Origin: Rikenellaceae bacterium
GTDB taxonomy: Bacteria > Bacteroidota > Bacteroidia > Bacteroidales > Rikenellaceae
DNA length: 64,000 nt
NCBI GenBank assembly: GCA_015059845.1
Contig: SUZR01000006.1
Span: 1-64,000, forward strand
Reading direction: 5' to 3'
How positions within the stretch are numbered: position 1 is the first letter of the stretch; every line of letters begins with the position of its first letter. Shown piece by piece: positions 58,929-64,000 of the stretch. The position numbers and the translations under genes are program-made. Under the pieces are notes generated by a model that worked only from the letters and a program-made list of their open reading frames with translations, was not told the DNA's origin and did not search any database.

Positions 58929-61244
58929 TTATTTCTCGTCCTTTGAGAATGAGTAGGGACGGTCTTCAGCGCCTGTTCCGCGAGAGGTGTTGGGCTCGTC
59001 GCTCATCTTCACGCTCAACTTACCGCCCGACATAATGTCGCCGTGGGTGATGTAGTTGCGTGTGAAGTTCTTGCCATTGAGCTTCGCAGCGTCAATGTAG
59101 AAGTTCTTTGCGCTGTTCTCAGGTGCCTCAATAACGAAATCCTCGCCATTCTCAAGGTGGATTGTAGCCTTCTTGAACAGAGGCGCACCCATAATATACT
59201 GGTCTGTACCGGGGCATACGGGATAGAATCCCAACGCTGAGAATACATACCAAGCCGAAGTCTGTCCGTTGTCCTCGTCACCGCAGTAACCGTCAGCCTG
59301 AGCCGAGTAGAATCGGTCGATGACCTGACGTACCCAATACTGAGCCTTCCAGGGCTGACCGGCATAGTCGTAGAGGTAAATCATATGCTGTACGGGCTGG
59401 TTGCCGTGTGCATAGTTACCGGCGTTCATTACCGTCATCTCGGTAATCTCGTGGATGGGGAAGCCGTAGTAGCTGTCGTCGTAGATGGGAGGTACGGTAA
59501 ATACCGAGTCGAGCATCTCAACAAATACATCATCGCCACCCATAAGGTCAATCAAACCCTGCGGGTCGTGGAATACCGACCAGCTGTAGTGCCAGCTGTT
59601 ACCCTCTGTGAAGGCGTCACCCCACTTAAGCGGTGAGAAGGGGGCCTGGAACGTTCCATCAGCGTTGCGGCCACGCATCAACTTGGTCTCCTTGTCGAAG
59701 AGGTTGCGATAGTTCATCGCGCGCTTAGCGTAGCGGTCGATAACCTCCTGTGGCTGGCCCAGCTCCTTAGCCATCTTGTAGATGCACCAGTCGTCGTAAG
59801 CATACTCCAGTGTGCGTGCAGCATTTTCGTTAATCTTAACATCGTAGGGGACATAACCCAACGTGTTGTAATACTCGTGTCCACGACGACCCGTAGATGA
59901 AACTGTCGGGTGAACGTTCTCCGAGCCGTGTACCAGACCCTCGAAGAGAGTCTTTGTATCCTCGACCTTCACCCCCTTAAGGTATGCGTCAGCCAAAACA
60001 GAGGCAGAGTTATTACCAACCATACAGCCGCGGTGACCAGGGCTTGACCACTCGGGGAAGAAGCCGCTCTCCTTATATACATTGATGAATCCCTCCTGCA
60101 TCTTCTGATTCTCTGAGGGATAGAGCATATTCAACAGCGGGAACAAGCAGCGGAATGTATCCCAGAAACCTGTGCCTGTGTAGAAGTAACCCTTCTCAAC
60201 CTTGCCGTTGTGGGGGCTGTAGTGTACAACCTCACCGTTGGCGTCAATTTCATAGTGCTTCTGCGGGAAGAGCGTAGCACGATAGAGGCAAGAGTAGAAT
60301 GTGCGGTACTGGTCCAGATTGCCTCCCTCTACCTCGATGCGACTCAATACGTCGTTCCACGCCTTGTGGCCCTTCTCCTTGAGCTCCTCCAATGAGTCGT
60401 TGCCCAACTCCTTGAGGTTCAAGGCTGCCTGCTCGTGGCTGATGAACGACGATGCCACGCGTGCGTGTACAGCCTCGCCCTTCTTGGTCTTGAAGCCGAT
60501 AACGGCACCTACGTGGTTCTCCTGCTGCTCTGTTGCATCCGAGAGCTCGCCATTTACGAATGTGTGTACGTACTCGAAAGGCTTGTCAAACTCTACAACA
60601 AAGTAGTTCTTGAAATCCTCGGGTACGCCGCCGCTGTTACGTGTAGTGTAGCCGATAATGCGGTTGTTCTCCTTGTCGATGTTCACGTATGAGCCACGAT
60701 TGAAGGCGTCAACCACAACATACGACTGGTCAGACTGCGGGAATGTGAAACGGAACAACGCAGCACGGTCGGTGGGAGAGAACTCCGTTACAACGTCGTG
60801 CTCTGCCAAATATACCTTGTAGTAGTATGCCTTAGCCTCCTCACCCTTGTGCGAGAACCAGCTGGCACGCTTGTTCTCGTCAAACTCGGGAGCGCCAACA
60901 ACGGGCATCAGCGAGAACTGACCATAGTCGTTAATCCAGGGGCTGGGCTGGTGTGTCTGCTTGAAACCGCGAATCTTGTGGTCGGTATAGACATACATCC
61001 ATCCGTTACCCATCTTGCCGGTCTGTGGTGACCAGAAATTCATACCCCAGGGACGCGCAATTGCGGGGTAGGTGTTACCCGTAGAGAGTGCAAACTCCGA
61101 GAGAGTACCCACCAGCGGGTTTACATAATCGGCAGGCGAAAACTCGCCCTGCTCGATTGAAGTATCGCTTGCGCACGATACGTTGAGGACTGCAAAGGCT
61201 ACTGCTGCGGCAGCCATAAGAGTCATAAGGCTCTTTTTAATCAT
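58929..61244 (-). CDS. GH92 alpha-mannosidase lipoprotein
   Basis: GH92 enzymes are calcium-dependent exo-alpha-mannosidases, mostly alpha-1,2, that trim N-glycans or yeast mannan. The protein is a predicted lipoprotein (lipobox LNVSC, Cys24). Typical family segments are DYVNPLVGT near the N-terminus, GFWDTFRCLFPLLNMLYPSENQKMQEGFINVYKESGFFPEWSSPGHRGCMVGNNSASVLADAYLKG, HGNQPVQHMIYLYDYAGQPWKAQYWVRQV and GYCGDEDNGQTSAWYVFSALGFYPVCPG. It has 771 residues. No SusC/SusD genes are near, so it is not part of a visible polysaccharide-utilisation locus. Confidence 0.96.
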   Translation of the reverse strand: MIKKSLMTLMAAAAVAFAVLNVSCASDTSIEQGEFSPADYVNPLVGTLSEFALSTGNTYPAIARPWGMNFWSPQTGKMGNGWMYVYTDHKIRGFKQTHQPSPWINDYGQFSLMPVVGAPEFDENKRASWFSHKGEEAKAYYYKVYLAEHDVVTEFSPTDRAALFRFTFPQSDQSYVVVDAFNRGSYVNIDKENNRIIGYTTRNSGGVPEDFKNYFVVEFDKPFEYVHTFVNGELSDATEQQENHVGAVIGFKTKKGEAVHARVASSFISHEQAALNLKELGNDSLEELKEKGHKAWNDVLSRIEVEGGNLDQYRTFYSCLYRATLFPQKHYEIDANGEVVHYSPHNGKVEKGYFYTGTGFWDTFRCLFPLLNMLYPSENQKMQEGFINVYKESGFFPEWSSPGHRGCMVGNNSASVLADAYLKGVKVEDTKTLFEGLVHGSENVHPTVSSTGRRGHEYYNTLGYVPYDVKINENAARTLEYAYDDWCIYKMAKELGQPQEVIDRYAKRAMNYRNLFDKETKLMRGRNADGTFQAPFSPLKWGDAFTEGNSWHYSWSVFHDPQGLIDLMGGDDVFVEMLDSVFTVPPIYDDSYYGFPIHEITEMTVMNAGNYAHGNQPVQHMIYLYDYAGQPWKAQYWVRQVIDRFYSAQADGYCGDEDNGQTSAWYVFSALGFYPVCPGTDQYIMGAPLFKKATIHLENGEDFVIEAPENSAKNFYIDAAKLNGKNFTRNYITHGDIMSGGKLSVKMSDEPNTSRGTGAEDRPYSFSKDEK

Positions 61245-61318
61245 AATCAGTCAGGTTAATAATTATTGTTGTTTAAGTTATTTGAGCGTAAAGATAGTCA
61301 AAAAAAGTGTAAATATCT

Positions 61319-63055
61319 CTATCTTATGATAGTTCCTTGCCATTTTGCGGTGTTGCCGCACGCATCCTTCACAACAATCTCTATGTTGTGGCTCTTGCCG
61401 CCCGAGATGCCCTCAGCCTTAAGATTTACCCACGCACGGCTGCGGGCGTAGTCAATGGCAACCCACTTGCCGTCAATATATACGTTGTAAGAGGATACTC
61501 CCGAAAAGTTGTCCGACAGGCGGAAAGCGATTCTATCCCTGCCACGACAATCCTGTCCATCCTCAAACTGCGGACGAATTGTGGGCGGAGTCATATCGGC
61601 CACAAGACAGAATGTGCCGAAACTGCTGGTGCGGGCCGTTAGGCGGTTGTGGCGATAACGACCGCCAGAATAGTAAAGATATCCGCCCGAACTTACCGAT
61701 GCCATAACGGTATATGGCTGTAGGCGCTCCTCCACATCCTGGGTAAATACCAGGCCGATGGATTTCTGCAATGGCGTATTGTCGTCGTGTATGCGATAGG
61801 CTGGTGAGAGAACTTTTATTGTAGAGTCGGCCTTTATTGCCACATCCGAACGCTCAATATCCAGCGCAATGGATTCATAGAGCGAGCCTTTGGCGATGAC
61901 AACGCTTAGAACATCATCTACCTTATGCGCGAAATCACGATTATATTCTACGATGATTGCATCCTCAGCCACCTCGCCCTTGAAGCAGGCGTCGTTACTC
62001 TTACCCGCGATATCGAATGCGAGTGTTGAGGTGTTACCGCAATCGTCTGTAATAACAAACTCCATCTTGCGCTCCTCACCCTCGGCTGTTGTGACCACTC
62101 CGCGATTTACAAGCGTGGGGTAGAAATATTTTGTGCCACCCTGCAACATTGCTGCACGCATCACCTCATTACGCGAGCGGCGCTGAATGGGGTAGTGCGA
62201 TACGGCGTTGCAGTAACGCGAGAGGTCGAATGGGAAGCCATCGTTGCGGTATTCAAATATAGCTTTACCATCCAGCTTGGCCACCATATTATATACTCCG
62301 TAGGTGTTGGCAACATCATTCTTGCGGTCGGAGGTCTCTACGATGAAGTAACCCTTGCGACCAACCTTTATCGGGCTCTTTTGTGCCGTGCGGTAGGTGT
62401 TGGCATCGGCCTTATGTACTGCGTAGGTGGCCAACCTGCTGTGGCAGGGCACGCCTCTAACAGTGTCAACCTCCACGTAGTGTACCTTCATAATGTATGG
62501 CGAGATGTTATCTTTGGGCGTAACAATGCCTTGTGAGATGATATTAAGAGTCTTTTGAGTCTTTGCATCTCGTATCTCAAAATGCAGGTGCGGGCCCTGC
62601 GATGAGCCTGTATTTCCCGAGCGGGCTATCTCCTCGCCACGCTTTACGGGGAATTGGTCAGCCTGACAGTATAGGTCCACACGGCTCTGCTTAAGGCGAT
62701 GGCGCTCCGAGAATACAAAGTCGGCTATATCCTTACGAAAACGCGATAGGTGGCCATAAACCGAAGTCGTTCCATTGGGATGCGTGACGTACAAAGCCAA
62801 ACCATAACCCGTAGGCGATTGCGACACACGTGAAACATATCCGTCGGCAACGGCTACCACGGGCTTGCCCTCCACGCCATCGGTCTTGAAGTCTGTGCCT
62901 GCGTGGAAATGGTTGGGGCGCATCTCGCCGAAGTTTGCAGAGTAATATCCTGCCACATTACGCAGCGGGTAGTCGTAATATGCAGGGTCCAATTTCTGCG
63001 CCGAGCAGATGTGGGCGCAGCAGAGCAGTATGGTTAGTATAAAAAGTCGTCGCAT
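61319..63055 (-). CDS. M23 (LytM-type) metallopeptidase, exported
   Basis: This is a peptidoglycan hydrolase or hydrolase activator. A Sec signal peptide (MRRLFILTILLCCAHICSAQ) is followed directly by the M23 domain. Zinc ligands are in NHFHAGTDFKT (HxxxD) and HLHFEIRD (HxH), with YGHLSRF between them. A long C-terminal region (about residues 190-578) of beta-rich Ig-like repeats probably binds the cell wall or partners. The complete HxxxD and HxH set suggests an active enzyme rather than a degenerate EnvC-like activator. Its 5' end overlaps recX by 22 bases. Confidence 0.93.
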   Translation of the reverse strand: MRRLFILTILLCCAHICSAQKLDPAYYDYPLRNVAGYYSANFGEMRPNHFHAGTDFKTDGVEGKPVVAVADGYVSRVSQSPTGYGLALYVTHPNGTTSVYGHLSRFRKDIADFVFSERHRLKQSRVDLYCQADQFPVKRGEEIARSGNTGSSQGPHLHFEIRDAKTQKTLNIISQGIVTPKDNISPYIMKVHYVEVDTVRGVPCHSRLATYAVHKADANTYRTAQKSPIKVGRKGYFIVETSDRKNDVANTYGVYNMVAKLDGKAIFEYRNDGFPFDLSRYCNAVSHYPIQRRSRNEVMRAAMLQGGTKYFYPTLVNRGVVTTAEGEERKMEFVITDDCGNTSTLAFDIAGKSNDACFKGEVAEDAIIVEYNRDFAHKVDDVLSVVIAKGSLYESIALDIERSDVAIKADSTIKVLSPAYRIHDDNTPLQKSIGLVFTQDVEERLQPYTVMASVSSGGYLYYSGGRYRHNRLTARTSSFGTFCLVADMTPPTIRPQFEDGQDCRGRDRIAFRLSDNFSGVSSYNVYIDGKWVAIDYARSRAWVNLKAEGISGGKSHNIEIVVKDACGNTAKWQGTIIR

Positions 63056-63561
63056 TCGTCTTGTATGTTAATATCTTTCATCACCCTCTCTACGCATCTC
63101 AAGGCGTCGTCCATCGCAAAGCCGAGCGAGAGAGCGTGACGTATCAGTTTTGTCTTTAGTTGGTATGCTGTATCGTACTTTGTGGTGCGTACTTTGCGTT
63201 TCAGACGCTCGATAAGACGCTCCTCGTTCTTCTCTGCGGGCATCTGTCGCAAAGCCTCATTTATGATGTTCTCGCCAATGCCTTTGCGCCTGAGTGCTGT
63301 GCGAATCTTATACTCTCCCCACGCACTAAGGTTGCTCTTCTCGCGCACAAAAGCCTCAGCATAACGGCTGTCGTCAATAAATTTTTCGTTGATAAGTCGC
63401 TGCAAAACACCCTGTCTGTCGGCGACGGGTACCTCCCACGTTGCCATCAATCGCAGGGCGTCACCCGACGACCGCTCGGCACGTGCGCACAATCGCATAA
63501 GCGAGGCGAGGGCCTGCTCGGCTGTCTTTGTACGTTTTACTTTCGGTTTGGTCGGCAACAT
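63034..63561 (-). CDS. recX: RecX family regulatory protein
   Basis: RecX modulates RecA filaments. The 175-residue protein consists of three-helix repeats typical of RecX: LCARAERSSGDALRLMATWEVP, LINEKFIDDSRYAEAFVREKSNLSAWGEYKIRTALRRKGI and KLIRHALSLGFAMDDALRCVERVM. It overlaps the M23 gene by 22 bases and prmC by 25 bases, so translation of the three genes is likely coupled. recA is not in the window. Confidence 0.93.
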   Translation of the reverse strand: MLPTKPKVKRTKTAEQALASLMRLCARAERSSGDALRLMATWEVPVADRQGVLQRLINEKFIDDSRYAEAFVREKSNLSAWGEYKIRTALRRKGIGENIINEALRQMPAEKNEERLIERLKRKVRTTKYDTAYQLKTKLIRHALSLGFAMDDALRCVERVMKDINIQDECDDFLY

Positions 63562-64000
63562 ATCATTCTCGGTTTTTGGCGGAAGTCATAATGAATCTCT
63601 ACATCGTAGAAACCCTCGCGGCTCAACATCTCGGCCGTCTCGGTAGCCAGCGTCTCGTGAATCTCAAAGAGTAGAAATCCCTGCTCGGAGAGTAGTTTTT
63701 TTGCGGCGCGTGCTATCTCGCGGTAGAAGATAAGTGGGTCACCATCGTCAACAAATAGCGCCATATGCGGCTCGTGCTTGGTGACGTTTATGTGCATAGC
63801 AGCCATCTCCGATTGCGGAATATATGGCGGGTTGGATACTATTATGTCGAACGTACGGCCTTGTACGGCCTGCAAGCCATCAAGTGCATCATCTTTTATA
63901 ATCTCTACCTCGGTATTTAATAGTCGGGCATTCTCTTTAGTTATCTCTATTGCCCTGTCCGACAGGTCGATAGCCGTAACAGAGGCTTGCGCCAAACGCT
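63537..64000 (-). CDS. prmC: Release-factor glutamine methyltransferase PrmC, 3' part
   Basis: The C-terminal 152 or more residues of PrmC/HemK are present and the 5' end lies beyond the window edge. PrmC methylates the GGQ glutamine of release factors with SAM. Visible are the SAM-binding acidic strand VTAIDLSDRAIEITKENA, the substrate-binding IIVSNPPYIPQSEMA and the ending SREGFYDVEIHYDFRQKPRMICCRP. The frame runs open through the edge, so the ATG at 63995 in the track is internal. Confidence 0.93.
   Translation of the reverse strand, partial: RLAQASVTAIDLSDRAIEITKENARLLNTEVEIIKDDALDGLQAVQGRTFDIIVSNPPYIPQSEMAAMHINVTKHEPHMALFVDDGDPLIFYREIARAAKKLLSEQGFLLFEIHETLATETAEMLSREGFYDVEIHYDFRQKPRMICCRPNRK

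Noticed and set aside
1-64000. CRISPR array, prophage or conjugative element
   Set aside because: No regularly spaced repeats, cas genes, phage structural genes or tra genes were found on either strand.

Overview
This window looks like chromosome from a Bacteroidetes bacterium, most likely Bacteroidales (possibly Rikenellaceae-like; genus not determinable here). The evidence is the promoters, which follow the Bacteroidetes form TTTG-N19-21-TAnnTTTG, the absence of Shine-Dalgarno-like leaders, and typical family content: a fimbrillin-type lipoprotein, GH92, PorT-like barrels, a BT_3928-like DoxX protein, a CCDC81-HU/SPOR protein and a DUF5009 acyltransferase. I see no insertion sequence, prophage, CRISPR array or rRNA. 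Four tRNA genes (Arg-UCU, Ser-GCU, Arg-CCG, Leu-UAA), all on the minus strand, are each followed by a hairpin that could terminate them.

Layout. 0-8 kb: a PpiD-like periplasmic foldase, then a complete RND efflux operon (adaptor, pump, TolC). 8-11.4 kb: tRNA-Arg, a 40-residue peptide plus fimbrillin-like lipoprotein, tRNA-Ser, and a DUF5009 membrane acyltransferase. 11.4-17.6 kb: sufBCDS with an unusually short SufD, then tmk and a BT_3928-like membrane protein. 17.7-23 kb: a second RND triad whose adaptor is a lipoprotein. 23-28.3 kb: an OsmC protein and a large TPR protein paired with an outer-membrane barrel. 28.4-32.5 kb: tRNA-Arg, an S24-like regulator lacking catalytic residues, an orphan histidine kinase, lgt, an HU-SPOR protein and GtrA. 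32.5-40 kb: uvrB (minus), dnaG, smpB, a HAD phosphatase, tsaB, a Nim-like flavoprotein and aquaporin.

40-49.7 kb is a minus-strand run: nagA, tRNA-Leu, miaA, an acidic pRiA4b ORF-3-like protein, a MalY-type PLP enzyme, a LuxC-like acyl-CoA reductase, a YgjP-like metallopeptidase, rlmB, an ABC-F ATPase, rpe and a PH-domain membrane protein. 49.7-53 kb (plus): two tandem paralogous outer-membrane barrels, rmuC and a miniature pyrophosphatase-like protein. 53-55.9 kb (minus): a GNAT enzyme, a ROK regulator and fabD. 56-57.2 kb: a secreted esterase. 57.2-58 kb: an 843-bp interval without a credible gene. 58-64 kb (minus): an MBL-fold hydrolase, a GH92 mannosidase, an M23 peptidase, recX and the 3' part of prmC.

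Most of the window is housekeeping and envelope biology. The best candidate for something undescribed is the 57.2-57.8 kb interval. It carries a consensus promoter, a 121-nt imperfect palindrome with three perfect 8-bp helices, two tandem GTGA-loop hairpins differing by one compensatory base pair, and a strong terminator, which together suggest a free-standing structured RNA of about 480 nt. A second interval, between dnaG and smpB, has long-range complementary segments in A-B-A'-B' order. Two convergent gene pairs (gtrA-like/uvrB and pyrophosphatase-like/GNAT) end inside shared terminator hairpins; in the first, the six-base loop consists exactly of the two stop codons.
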